17,850 bases of DNA from G963674665 sp964609625 (GCA_964609625.1 CAZSRS010000061.1:1-17850), one strand, 5' to 3'. Shown: positions 7,515 to 14,500, counted from the first letter of the stretch. Notes: generated by a model not told the origin, from the sequence alone. A program made the numbers and translations.

Positions 7515-8336
7515 TTAGAAGGGGTCGGGCCGGGCGTTATCCATACCCACCTTGCCTTTGAGCTTGTCCGTGCGCGTGGCCTCTTTCCACCACTGCGCGC
7601 GCAGCTCTTCCAGGCGTTCGGCCTTCATGCTCTCCTGGGCCTGGGCCTGGGTTGCGGTCAGCAGGAGCGTGCGTAACTGGCGCGCTTCCTCGATCTGCAG
7701 CGCAGCCAGCTGATTGCCGGCGTCGAGCGCCTGCACCTGCCCCTCGGGCGTGCTCAGCAGGCTCTCGATGTGCTGGTCAAAGGCGTCGGCGTCCTGGATC
7801 AGGTCATCCAGCTGCTGCCCCGAGACCTGAAACACGGCCTTGGAAGCGCGTTCGACCTGATCCGACCAGTCGTTCCACTTCTCGAAATACTGCGCGTTGG
7901 CCAGCGTGATGCCGCTGCCCTGCGCCGTGGCCAGGTTGTTCAGGAAGTCCTTGTCCGCGTAGATTTCCTCGAAGAGGTTGCCCAAGGCCGCGATGTCGCC
8001 CACTTGGTTCTGGATGGTGCGCGTGAGCCCGGCCAGTTTCCTGAAGTCGCCGACGACCTTGCCCAGCAGTCGTTGGGGCAGTTTGATGGTGTTCTGGACC
8101 ATGTTGTTGTACTGCTCCAGCTGGTTGGCCACCATCTGCATCTGTTGCATGGTCTGCGCCACCGATTCTTCGTAGTCCGCAGCCAGGGTCGCCATCTCCT
8201 CCACATTGGTGACGCGATCGAGAATCTGGATCAGCTTCTCGCTGCAATTGGTGCAGGTCACCACCAGGCCGGCCTGCACCGCAGACGCCAGCAACACCGT
8301 GAGTGCAACGCACAGAACCATTGTCCGAGTCTTCAT
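7515..8336 (-). CDS. trbJ: TrbJ (VirB5-like) secreted transfer protein
   Basis: This 273-aa protein has a Sec signal peptide (MKTRTMVLCVALTVLLASAVQA, likely cleavage after residue 22). A mostly helical, Gln/Asn-rich body follows, with the TrbJ pattern NQLEQYNNMVQNTIKLP around 90-108 and long coiled-coil-prone helices. VirB5-like proteins locate to the periplasm or pilus tip and help recipient contact. The mature protein starts with a CTNC cysteine pair (residues 28-31) that may form a disulfide. The ATG directly follows the trbE stop (TAG-ATG). An AAGGAG ribosome-binding site lies 9 bases upstream inside trbE. Confidence 0.9.
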   Translation of the reverse strand: MKTRTMVLCVALTVLLASAVQAGLVVTCTNCSEKLIQILDRVTNVEEMATLAADYEESVAQTMQQMQMVANQLEQYNNMVQNTIKLPQRLLGKVVGDFRKLAGLTRTIQNQVGDIAALGNLFEEIYADKDFLNNLATAQGSGITLANAQYFEKWNDWSDQVERASKAVFQVSGQQLDDLIQDADAFDQHIESLLSTPEGQVQALDAGNQLAALQIEEARQLRTLLLTATQAQAQESMKAERLEELRAQWWKEATRTDKLKGKVGMDNARPDPF

Positions 8337-10790
8337 CTACAGCGCTCCTTTTTCCTTGAGCCAGGATTCAACCCAGTCCCGGCCGTGAGTGGCGTGCAGT
8401 TCCTTGATGCGGGAGACGCTCTCCCTGTCCGAGACCCCCACAAAGGCCAAGGTCTGTTTCTGCAGCGCGAGCTGCACCAGTCGCCGCCCCGCAGGGGCGA
8501 GCACGTAGTAGTCGCGCTTGGGCGTGGCCGTGGCCACGATCTCGATCTGGCGCGCGTTCAGCCCCATGCCGGCATAAAGTTCGCGCTGCCCGTCCTGCCG
8601 GGCCGCGAGATTTGGCAGGAGAATCTTTGTGGGGCAGGACTCCACCAACACGTCGAGGATGCCCGAGCGCACCGCGTCGGACAGGCTCTGCGTGGCCAGC
8701 ACTACCGCGCAGTTTGCCTTGCGCAGGACCTTGAGCCACTCGCGGATCTTCTCTCGGAACACGGCGTGGCCGAGCATGACCCAGGCCTCATCCAGCACGA
8801 GCAAGGCGGGCTGCCCCCGCAGGGCCTTTTCGATGCGGTGGAAGAGATAGAGCAGCACGGGCACGAGGTTCTTGTCGCCCAACTGCATAAGGGCCTCCAC
8901 CTCGAAGACCACGAAGGCCCCGCTGTCCGGTGTATCTTGGTCTGCAAGTCCGAGGGTGTCCGTGGACGCGTCCAGCAGGCTGCCCATGGCGCCGGCTTTG
9001 GTGTAGTGCTGAAGCGCGGCCCTGAGTTCCTGATCCTGGACCACGTGCCAGAAATCCGTGAGGGAGCGCATCTGCGGCGGGTTCTGCCGCAGGGCGTTCA
9101 TGGCGGTGTGGATGGCGTTGCGGTGGCCGGGCAGCACGGCCAGGCCTTGCAGCTCGGCCAGATCGGCGATCCACCCCTCAGCCCAGCTCTGCTCCGCCTC
9201 GGAGGCGTCGATGCCTTGCAGGGGCGCCAGGGCCAGGCCGGTATTCTCGGCAGCGCCGATATCGTACTGCGCGCCGCCAACTGCCAGGCAGAGCGGCAGC
9301 ATGCTCTGCCCCTTGTCGAAACAGAAGACGTGCGCACCTTTGTAACGCCGGAACTGCGCCGCGATGAGCGCCAGCAGCGTGGACTTGCCCGAGCCCGTGG
9401 GGCCGAAGACCAGCGTGTGTCCCACATCGCCTTCGTGCAGGTTGAAACGAAAGGGCGTGGCGCCATCCGTGGTGCAGACCATCAGCGGGGGCGAGTCCGG
9501 CGGATAAAACGGGCACGGGCACTGCTCATAGCCGGCCCAAATCCCGGCCAGGGGCAACAGGTCGGCCAGGTTCAGCGTATGCACCAGGGGGCGGCGGATG
9601 TTGGCGAAACCATTGCCCGGATGCGTGCCCAGCCACGCCTCCACTGCATTGATGGTTTCCAGGCGGCAGCCAAACCCCAGCGTCTGCACAGCGCGGCGCA
9701 GTTCGCGCGCCCAATCGAGCAGGACCTCGCGCTCCTCGTGCAGGAGCACGATGCACGAGGTCAGATAGCCGGCGCCCACGAAGCCGGACTGTACCTCCAC
9801 CAGGGCTTGCTCCGCATCTTCTGTCATGAGCTGGGCGTCGCGGTTGGCGCGGGCGTTGGGGTTGTTGAAAAACTGGTCGAAGAAGCGGAAGACCTGCTGC
9901 TGCCAGGTCTTGCGATAGGTTCCGATCTCTCGCGTGGCATCGAGCTGGTCCAGACAGATGAAGCGCGTGGAGAAGCGATAGGGCAACTGCAAGCCGTCCA
10001 GGCAGGCCAGCATGGCCGGCCAGCTCTCCTGCGGCAGACCGTCCAGCCCGAGCACCGCGATGTGCTGTGCGCCAATGCGCGGCGCCAGCCCCCCGACCAG
10101 GTCCTCGCCCCCCAAGAGCGCATCCAGGTACATGGGCGTGCCAGTGATAGTTGGCACGCGCACAGGGTGCTCCTCGCCCATCAGGCAGTGCTGCAAGTGC
10201 TCCAGGAGCGCGGAGTACAGGCGCGGTTGGCCGTCTTCGTCTTCTTCCTCATACTCTTCCAGACGGTGCAAGCGCAGCACCGCCGCCAGCGCGTCCTCGA
10301 TTTCCAGCAGGGTCTGCTGGAACTGACTGAGGTTCTTCTCCAGGACATTGGATGTTGCCACGCCTGTCTGGGCAGCCCCGGCCAGCTTGCCGGCGTAGAG
10401 GTTGGGCTTGAAGCTGGCGCAGAGAAAGGTGCGTGTGCCGTAGCAGCGGTCGCCGCTGAAATAGGCGCGGCGCTCGGCATCGATGCGCCGCGTCACGGGG
10501 TCCGGGAAGTGGCTCGCGTCGGGGCGCGAATAGGCGCGCTGGCGGCAGCGCACGGCGTCCACGTGCAGCATCCACCCCGTGCCCAGGAGCTTGACCGCGC
10601 TGTTGACCTGGGCCGAGACAAAGGCCAGCTCCTCGGGCGTGCTCGACGCCGTATCCTGGCCGCGAAACTCCCAGGCGGCGAGGAACGAGCCGTCCTTGCA
10701 GAGCACCACGCCCGGCGCCACGAGCGCGGCATAGGGCAGGAGGTCGGGCAGCCCCTTGGCCTTGTGGCGAAAATCCCGCAGGCGCAGCAT
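8337..10790 (-). CDS. trbE: TrbE (VirB4-like) transfer ATPase
   Basis: This 817-aa protein starts at the ATG at 10790 (MLRLRDFRHKAKGLPDLLPYAA). It has the CagE/TrbE/VirB4 N-terminal domain followed by a P-loop ATPase domain: Walker A GPTGSGKST at 463-471, FDKGQSM at 491-497, Walker B LLVLDEAWVML at 663-673, and the VLATQSLSDA sensor segment at 697-706. VirB4 ATPases drive pilus assembly and substrate transfer at the inner membrane. The frame remains open to 11183, but that part is a shadow of trbD and trbC. The chosen start has GGAGG about 5 bases upstream and overlaps the trbD stop by one base (TGATG). Residues 177-188 form an acidic insert (RLEEYEEEDEDG). Confidence 0.96.
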   Translation of the reverse strand: MLRLRDFRHKAKGLPDLLPYAALVAPGVVLCKDGSFLAAWEFRGQDTASSTPEELAFVSAQVNSAVKLLGTGWMLHVDAVRCRQRAYSRPDASHFPDPVTRRIDAERRAYFSGDRCYGTRTFLCASFKPNLYAGKLAGAAQTGVATSNVLEKNLSQFQQTLLEIEDALAAVLRLHRLEEYEEEDEDGQPRLYSALLEHLQHCLMGEEHPVRVPTITGTPMYLDALLGGEDLVGGLAPRIGAQHIAVLGLDGLPQESWPAMLACLDGLQLPYRFSTRFICLDQLDATREIGTYRKTWQQQVFRFFDQFFNNPNARANRDAQLMTEDAEQALVEVQSGFVGAGYLTSCIVLLHEEREVLLDWARELRRAVQTLGFGCRLETINAVEAWLGTHPGNGFANIRRPLVHTLNLADLLPLAGIWAGYEQCPCPFYPPDSPPLMVCTTDGATPFRFNLHEGDVGHTLVFGPTGSGKSTLLALIAAQFRRYKGAHVFCFDKGQSMLPLCLAVGGAQYDIGAAENTGLALAPLQGIDASEAEQSWAEGWIADLAELQGLAVLPGHRNAIHTAMNALRQNPPQMRSLTDFWHVVQDQELRAALQHYTKAGAMGSLLDASTDTLGLADQDTPDSGAFVVFEVEALMQLGDKNLVPVLLYLFHRIEKALRGQPALLVLDEAWVMLGHAVFREKIREWLKVLRKANCAVVLATQSLSDAVRSGILDVLVESCPTKILLPNLAARQDGQRELYAGMGLNARQIEIVATATPKRDYYVLAPAGRRLVQLALQKQTLAFVGVSDRESVSRIKELHATHGRDWVESWLKEKGAL

Positions 10791-11065
10791 CACGCCCTCC
10801 AGACCGAGGCGCGCGCCGGGTAGTGCAGCTGGAGCTTGATGTGCCGCAGCCAGACCTTGCTCATGAGCGGGTCGGCCTTGGCCATGCGGCGCAGCACAAA
10901 GACCGCCAGCACCCAGAAGCCGAAGCCGGCCAGGCAGGACAGCAGGCTCAGGCCGCCGATGGCCACGAGCAAAGCGATCAGGCCGCTCATGAGCACGAGT
11001 TCGCGCTCCGCGCCCATGACGTGGCTGTGTCGATGCAGGGATTGATGGATCGTAAGTGTCCGCAT
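10790..11065 (-). CDS. trbD: TrbD (VirB3-like) small inner-membrane protein
   Basis: This 91-aa protein has a basic N-terminal segment (TIHQSLHRHSHVMGAERELVLMSG) and two closely spaced hydrophobic helices (about 28-60). It ends with a polar tail containing MAKADPLMSKVWLRHIK, the typical VirB3/TrbD plan. It partners with the TrbE ATPase at the membrane. The frame can begin at a TTG at 11071, inside the end of trbC, but the ATG at 11065, two bases after the trbC stop, is preferred. No good ribosome-binding site is seen, so translation may be coupled to trbC. Length and position between trbC and trbE fit the family. Confidence 0.9.
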   Translation of the reverse strand: MRTLTIHQSLHRHSHVMGAERELVLMSGLIALLVAIGGLSLLSCLAGFGFWVLAVFVLRRMAKADPLMSKVWLRHIKLQLHYPARASVWRA

Positions 11066-11067
11066 CT

Positions 11068-11385
11068 TCAAACCACAGCGCCGGAGAAGGAGAAGATGTT
11101 GTCCACGATGCTCGCGGCAAAGGCGATGAAGGAGATGCCGAAGACCACGCCCAGCAGCAGCTTGAAGCCGCCGGTGAGGTCATCCTTGTTGAAGATGTAG
11201 ATCACGCCGCAGAGCGCCATGGCCACGATGGAGATCCAGCGTCCGGCCGGGCCGGTGATGGTGCCCACGACCTTTTCCAGCGGCCCGGAGAACTCGGAAA
11301 TGCCCCCCGAGGCGTGCGCGAGTTCGGGCAGCAGAGCCATTGCCATTGAAGCGAGAAGCAGCGGGAGCAGCTTTTTTGTGCGCAT
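11068..11385 (-). CDS. trbC: TrbC (VirB2-like) pilin
   Basis: This 105-aa prepilin has a signal peptide (MRTKKLLPLLLASMAMALLPELAHA, cleavage after residue 25). Two hydrophobic helices follow (about 50-66 and 74-97), with a short charged loop NKDDLTG between them, as in VirB2/TrbC major pilins. In RP4, TraF trims the C-terminus and joins the ends into a circular subunit; a traF-like gene lies in the same operon here. A GGAG site 8 bases before the ATG supports the start. Unusually, the whole 5' two-thirds of the gene also lies inside the open trbB frame (see the trbB entry). Confidence 0.93.
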   Translation of the reverse strand: MRTKKLLPLLLASMAMALLPELAHASGGISEFSGPLEKVVGTITGPAGRWISIVAMALCGVIYIFNKDDLTGGFKLLLGVVFGISFIAFAASIVDNIFSFSGAVV

Positions 11386-12370
11386 GCAGATACTCCAGTT
11401 CGAAGTTGCGGGTTTTGGGATCGATGCCCTTTACGCGGGCGATTTCCGAGACGCGCCGGCCACCAGCTTCGGTCGTCGCGCGTTCGATGAACACGATGAG
11501 GTCCACGGCCTCGGCAATGAGCGCCTGCATAGGGGCGGGCGTGGCCTCGGCAATGAGCTGCTCCAGGCGCACGAGCCCGGCCGCCGCGCTGCCCGCGTGC
11601 ACCGTGGCCAGGCCGCCGGGGTGGCCGGTGTTCCAGGACTTGAGCAGGTCCAGGGCCGAGCCGTCACGCACCTCGCCCACGATGATACGTGTGGGGCGAT
11701 AGCGCATGGTCACCTTCACCAGCCGCTGCATGCTCACGAAATCCGAGCTGCGCAGGAACACGGCGTTGCGGCTGCGCGATTGGAGTTCAGCGGTGTCTTC
11801 CAGGATCAGCAGCCGATCCTCGGGGCACTGCACCGCCACGGACTCCATGAGCGCGTTGACCAGTGTGGTCTTGCCCGAGCCCGTGCCGCCGACCACGAGG
11901 ATGTTGCGGTGCTCGGCCACGGCCTGCTCCACGACGGCGCGGTCGGCATTGTCCAGGATGCCGGCGACCGCGTATTCCTCCAGGGTGAAGACCTTGCTGG
12001 CGCGCTTGCGGATGGTGAAGGACGGACCGGCCACAACAGGAGGCAACAGGCCTTCGAAACGGCTGCCGCCCCCTGCGCTGATGGCGGGAAGCTCGCCCTC
12101 CACGATGGGGCGCTCCACAGTGACCGTGGTTTCCAGCGCGCTGGCCATGAGGGAGATGATCAGCCGCCCCTGGGCTGCGGAGAGGCTGCCGTGCTGCGTC
12201 ATGCCCTGCCCGAGGCGTTCGATCCAGAGCGTCTGGTCCGGATTGAGCATGATCTCGATCACATCCGGATCGCGCAGGGCGTCCATGATCACGGGACCGA
12301 GGTTGTGTTCGAGGCTGGCGTGCAGGCGGTCCACGCTAGCGCCCCCCGAGGAATACGAAGGCAATGACAT
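11180..12370 (-). CDS. trbB: TrbB (VirB11-like) hexameric transfer ATPase, frame extended into trbC
   Basis: A secretion ATPase of the VirB11/GspE class. Visible motifs are the N-terminal LGPVIMDALRDPDVIEIMLNPD (24-45), Walker A GGTGSGKTT (161-169), Asp box ILEDTAE (189-195), Walker B RPTRIIVGEVRDG (225-237) and His box GHPGGLATVHAG (249-260). TrbB family members normally end near the FELEYL at 323-328. Here the frame continues for 68 more residues (329-396), all read from inside trbC in another frame. This tail is Arg/His/Gly-rich and looks like shadow sequence. The ATG at 12370 overlaps traM by 35 bases and has no clear ribosome-binding site. A GTG at 12334, just after the traM stop and preceded by a G-run, is an alternative start. 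Confidence 0.93.
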   Translation of the reverse strand: MSLPSYSSGGASVDRLHASLEHNLGPVIMDALRDPDVIEIMLNPDQTLWIERLGQGMTQHGSLSAAQGRLIISLMASALETTVTVERPIVEGELPAISAGGGSRFEGLLPPVVAGPSFTIRKRASKVFTLEEYAVAGILDNADRAVVEQAVAEHRNILVVGGTGSGKTTLVNALMESVAVQCPEDRLLILEDTAELQSRSRNAVFLRSSDFVSMQRLVKVTMRYRPTRIIVGEVRDGSALDLLKSWNTGHPGGLATVHAGSAAAGLVRLEQLIAEATPAPMQALIAEAVDLIVFIERATTEAGGRRVSEIARVKGIDPKTRNFELEYLHAHKKAAPAASRFNGNGSAARTRARLGGHFRVLRAAGKGRGHHHRPGRTLDLHRGHGALRRDLHLQQG

Positions 12371-12761
12371 TGCCCAGGGCGGACGCGACCACGATACCCG
12401 CCAGCCACAGCAGATGCAGACGGAAGGCCCTCAGGGCCGCGCTGTGTTGCTGCAGGACGCCGCGCATGGATTCGATGGACGCGGCGGAAAGGTCCTTGCC
12501 CAGGGCCTCTGTGGCATGCAGCACGCCGGCCACGTACCCGTCTGTCTTTTCCGCGAGCAGGGCGGTAAGCGCCTTGTTGTGCCTGACCAGGAGCTTTTCG
12601 TATTCGCCGAGAAAGGCGTTGTGCAGCGTCACGAGCATGAGCACGGGATCATCAGGCCCGAGGATGGTCTGGTGCTCCCTGGCCAGGAGCGCGCGCACGC
12701 CGTCCAGCGTGAGGCCAATGCCGTCGGGAATCGTTTCGAGATGGGGATGTTCTTCGTTCAT
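12336..12761 (-). CDS. traM: TraM-like tail-anchored transfer protein
   Basis: This 141-aa protein has a soluble, mostly helical N-terminal part (residues 30-110, including LVTLHNAFLGEYEKLLVRHNKALTALL written in two helices). A single C-terminal membrane segment (about 117-139, ending FVFLGGR) suggests tail-anchoring in the inner membrane with the bulk in the cytoplasm. Its place directly downstream of traL matches traM of the RP4 traK-traL-traM operon, whose product is also small. The function of TraM in RP4-type systems is poorly defined. The gene starts 8 bases after the traL stop with only a weak GAG site, suggesting coupling. The call rests on synteny and topology more than on motifs. 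Confidence 0.75.
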   Translation of the reverse strand: MNEEHPHLETIPDGIGLTLDGVRALLAREHQTILGPDDPVLMLVTLHNAFLGEYEKLLVRHNKALTALLAEKTDGYVAGVLHATEALGKDLSAASIESMRGVLQQHSAALRAFRLHLLWLAGIVVASALGNVIAFVFLGGR

Positions 12762-12769
12762 GGCCGGCT

Positions 12770-13504
12770 CTACAGCAGCTGCGCCTTGTCGATTTCCGCG
12801 ACCACGTCACGCCAGAAACCGGCCAGGCGTTGGCGCACCATGAGCGGCAGCGTGGAGTTGATCGCGCTGTCAAAGCTCTGGCGGCGCGCGAAAAGCTCTT
12901 CCAGGTCCCTGCCGAAGGTGGCCTGCTTGCGGTGCGGGATGGCGACCACAGCGTGGAAGCTCGCGGCGTGCTCCGTGTAGACCTTGAACTCGTGGAAGGC
13001 TTTGCCGTCGAGCGTGATCTCGCCGAAGAAGCGGTTCAGCCAGACAACTATCCGATTGGCGGGCGTGGCCGGGAAATGCGTCACCAGGGACTTGAGCCCG
13101 GAGAGCGTGTCCAGGATGGCCTGGCCGCCGGTGACCACAGAGTGCAGCATGACCGTGTGGCCTTGGCTCTGAAGCAAAGGCAGGGCCTCGTTATCGAGCA
13201 GGTAGGAGCCGAGCGGAACGAAGGATGATGCGCCGTTGTCCACAACCACGTGGGCGTCCTCGTCCAGGTCGAAGATGCTTTCCATGAGCCGATCGAAGCG
13301 CCGCGGATCGATGTCGTCTCCGCTCATGATGTCCAGGGCGGTGACCTGGAACTCCGTGTATCCGGCAAGCGTGGCGTTGATGGGGTCTGTGTCGAAGCAG
13401 TGCACGGGCACGGCATTGGCGCGCAGGTACTGTACGAGGAGCGCTGCAACGAGCGACTTGCCCACGCCGCCCTTGCCTTGGAGAATGCAGTGGATGGTAG
13501 CCAT
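12770..13504 (-). CDS. traL: TraL, ParA/MinD-type ATPase of the relaxosome operon
   Basis: This 244-aa protein closely follows RP4 TraL as I remember it: MATIHCILQGKGGVGKS with the deviant Walker A at residues 10-17, CFDTDPINATLAGY (36-49), VVVDNGASSFVPLGSYLL (86-103), HSVVTGGQAILDTLSG and VVWLNRFFG. The P-loop with two lysines (Lys11 and Lys16) is that of ParA/MinD-type ATPases. It probably binds ATP and positions something on the membrane or DNA, perhaps with TraM. Its exact role in conjugation is not well established. The ATG lies 7 bases after the traK-like stop, with a GAGG close by (4 bases). It should not be confused with a plasmid partition ParA: no parB or parS follows, and the neighbours are tra genes. 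Confidence 0.9.
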   Translation of the reverse strand: MATIHCILQGKGGVGKSLVAALLVQYLRANAVPVHCFDTDPINATLAGYTEFQVTALDIMSGDDIDPRRFDRLMESIFDLDEDAHVVVDNGASSFVPLGSYLLDNEALPLLQSQGHTVMLHSVVTGGQAILDTLSGLKSLVTHFPATPANRIVVWLNRFFGEITLDGKAFHEFKVYTEHAASFHAVVAIPHRKQATFGRDLEELFARRQSFDSAINSTLPLMVRQRLAGFWRDVVAEIDKAQLL

Positions 13505-13510
13505 GGGGCC

Positions 13511-13828
13511 TCAAATCATCTCGCCGGATGACGGTTTCTTGTTCACGGCAAAGCCGCTGCGGCCGGTGCGCGGCTCCTCGCAGGACGAGGGAGTGTCTCG
13601 GTTCTGCATCCAATCGTTGTGCGCCCCTTCGCTGGGGAAAAAGCGCTTCATGTACCGGCAGAACGTGGCGTAGGCCATTGTCACGCGTCCCTTGGCCGCA
13701 AGCGCGTCATGGATCTTCCTGTTGTCGTAGCCCTGGCGGTGCATGGTCGTGATGCTCTCCCGGCAGGCCAGGAACTCCACGCGCCCCATGTTGCGGGGGA
13801 TGCGGGGCGTGCCTTTCCCGGAAGACAT
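13511..13828 (-). CDS. traK: TraK-like oriT-region DNA-binding protein
   Basis: This 105-aa basic protein has a predicted helix-turn-helix core at 31-65 (RQGYDNRKIHDALAAKGRV, then AYATFCRYMKRFF). It recalls the TraK family pattern of a GY..xxIxxxL segment followed by a YxTFxxxVRR segment. In RP4, TraK wraps oriT-adjacent DNA and helps relaxosome formation, and its gene lies next to oriT. The C-terminal 40 residues are polar and probably disordered. A GGAG site 9 bases before the ATG supports the start. The gene heads the traK-traL-traM-trbB series, with one small HTH-like gene ending 3 bases upstream of it. The family assignment is by pattern and synteny. Confidence 0.75.
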   Translation of the reverse strand: MSSGKGTPRIPRNMGRVEFLACRESITTMHRQGYDNRKIHDALAAKGRVTMAYATFCRYMKRFFPSEGAHNDWMQNRDTPSSCEEPRTGRSGFAVNKKPSSGEMI

Positions 13829-13831
13829 GAC

Positions 13832-14086
13832 CTAACGCTCCGATCCGGCCCGCAGGCATGCGGTCATTGCCGACGACGCAATGACCGGCCGAGGCGGATG
13901 CATGGAATTTCCTTGTAAGGATTGGGCGCGAATCCGGATAAACGTGTCCACGCGCGGGTGCAGTTCCTCTCCACGCTCGACCTTCCTGCGGATGTTCAGA
14001 TACTGTCTTTCCGTGTATCCAAGCGCCCTAGCCACGGCTGCATAGGTGCCGAGCTGGCGCAGGAGCTGATCGAAGATATCTTTCAT
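13832..14086 (-). CDS. Small HTH-like protein, first gene of the transfer operon
   Basis: An 84-aa protein from the ATG at 14086, which has an ideal AAGGAG site 6 bases upstream. The frame is open to 14212 but the longer version lacks such a site. Residues 1-45 (MKDIFDQLLRQLG, then TYAAVARALGYTERQYLNIRRKV) look like a compact helix-turn-helix, with AAVARALGYTERQYLNIRR as the candidate DNA-binding unit. The tail from residue 60 is low in structure. It ends 3 bases before the traK start. I cannot name a family. It could be the autoregulator of the operon or an accessory relaxosome protein. The 3' end of the gene also contains a perfect 10-bp inverted repeat (13861-13887) and a copy of the GGAATTTCC motif. 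Confidence 0.75.
   Translation of the reverse strand: MKDIFDQLLRQLGTYAAVARALGYTERQYLNIRRKVERGEELHPRVDTFIRIRAQSLQGNSMHPPRPVIASSAMTACLRAGSER
13861..13887. repeat. Perfect 10-bp inverted repeat before traK
   Basis: CGGTCATTGC (13861-13870) and GCAATGACCG (13878-13887) are exact reverse complements around a 7-base spacer. The repeat lies at the 3' end of the small HTH-like gene, 33 bases upstream of the traK start. There is no U-tract after it, so it is not an obvious terminator. In RP4-like plasmids oriT inverted repeats lie just upstream of traK, so this could be a relaxosome-protein site or an mRNA hairpin. Confidence 0.7.
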
Positions 14087-14114
14087 GTCGCTCTCCTTGT
14101 GCGACAGGCCTAAA

Positions 14115-14169
14115 AGAATTTCCGGTGTGACGCAACAAGAATTTTTCGCTGGACAGCGAAGGAATTTCC
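14115..14169. promoter_or_regulatory. Three RGAATTTYY repeats at 23-bp spacing, with a palindrome, in a divergent intergenic region
   Basis: In the 108-base gap between two divergent small genes, AGAATTTCC (14115-14123), AGAATTTTT (14138-14146) and GGAATTTCC (14161-14169) occur at exact 23-bp steps, about two helical turns. Between the second and third copy, TTCGCT (14145-14150) and AGCGAA (14155-14160) form a perfect inverted repeat around GGAC. This looks like an operator array or a binding region for an oriT protein. No confident -10/-35 pair is visible in either direction. Confidence 0.65.
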
Positions 14170-14194
14170 AGAGACAAAGGCGAGGGAGGACGCC

Positions 14195-14500
14195 ATGGAT
14201 ATTTTTGCACACCTATTGGAGCGGTCATTCGTGGAGCTGATCGACAAGCGCGCGGATGCCCGCGGTTGGGGCAAGGGCGAGTTCGCACGGATGGTCTGGC
14301 CGGAAACACAGCCCAAGGCCGCCGCTGCGCGCTGGTCGGCCATTCGCGGCAGGGCCACCAACACCGGCAAACCGCAAGGCGTACTCATTGCCGATGCCCA
14401 GCGCATGGCCGAGGTGCTCGGAGAGGACCTCGCCTATCTGCTGGCCGTGGCCAAGGAGAATGCCAAGCAAGCCCGCAGCGGGCCGATCATCCAGGGCTGA
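14195..14500 (+). CDS. Small putative DNA-binding protein, divergent from the transfer operon
   Basis: This 101-aa protein has a strong ribosome-binding site (GAGGGAGG, about 6 bases before the ATG). It begins MDIFAHLLERSFVELIDKRADARGWGKGEFARMVWP and later has RWSAIRGRATNTGKPQGVLIADAQRMAEVLGED. The arrangement of GKGEFARMVWP, RWSAIR and the LIADAQRMAEVLG helix resembles a degenerate Cro/XRE-type helix-turn-helix, although I cannot assign a known family. The charged C-tail ends SGPIIQG. Being divergent from the traK operon across a repeat-rich 108-base gap, it is a natural candidate for the regulator of transfer. That role is inference. Confidence 0.7.
   Translation: MDIFAHLLERSFVELIDKRADARGWGKGEFARMVWPETQPKAAAARWSAIRGRATNTGKPQGVLIADAQRMAEVLGEDLAYLLAVAKENAKQARSGPIIQG

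Noticed and set aside
7770..10823. 1017-codon plus-strand open frame
   Set aside because: Antisense shadow of trbE and trbJ, with repetitive Gln/His/Arg/Val composition and no motif. It spans two real genes.
10791..11183. N-terminal extension of trbE
   Set aside because: The added 131 residues are translated from trbD and trbC in the wrong frame. The ATG at 10790 has a ribosome-binding site and gives the normal TrbE N-terminus.
12770..13504. ParA-type plasmid partition ATPase
   Set aside because: The P-loop would allow it, but the sequence follows RP4 TraL in several segments and the neighbours are traK- and traM-like. No parB or centromere-like array follows directly.
14087..14212. N-terminal extension of the 84-aa gene
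   Set aside because: The extension (Cys-rich, no ribosome-binding site) crosses the 23-bp repeat array. The ATG at 14086 has an ideal AAGGAG site.
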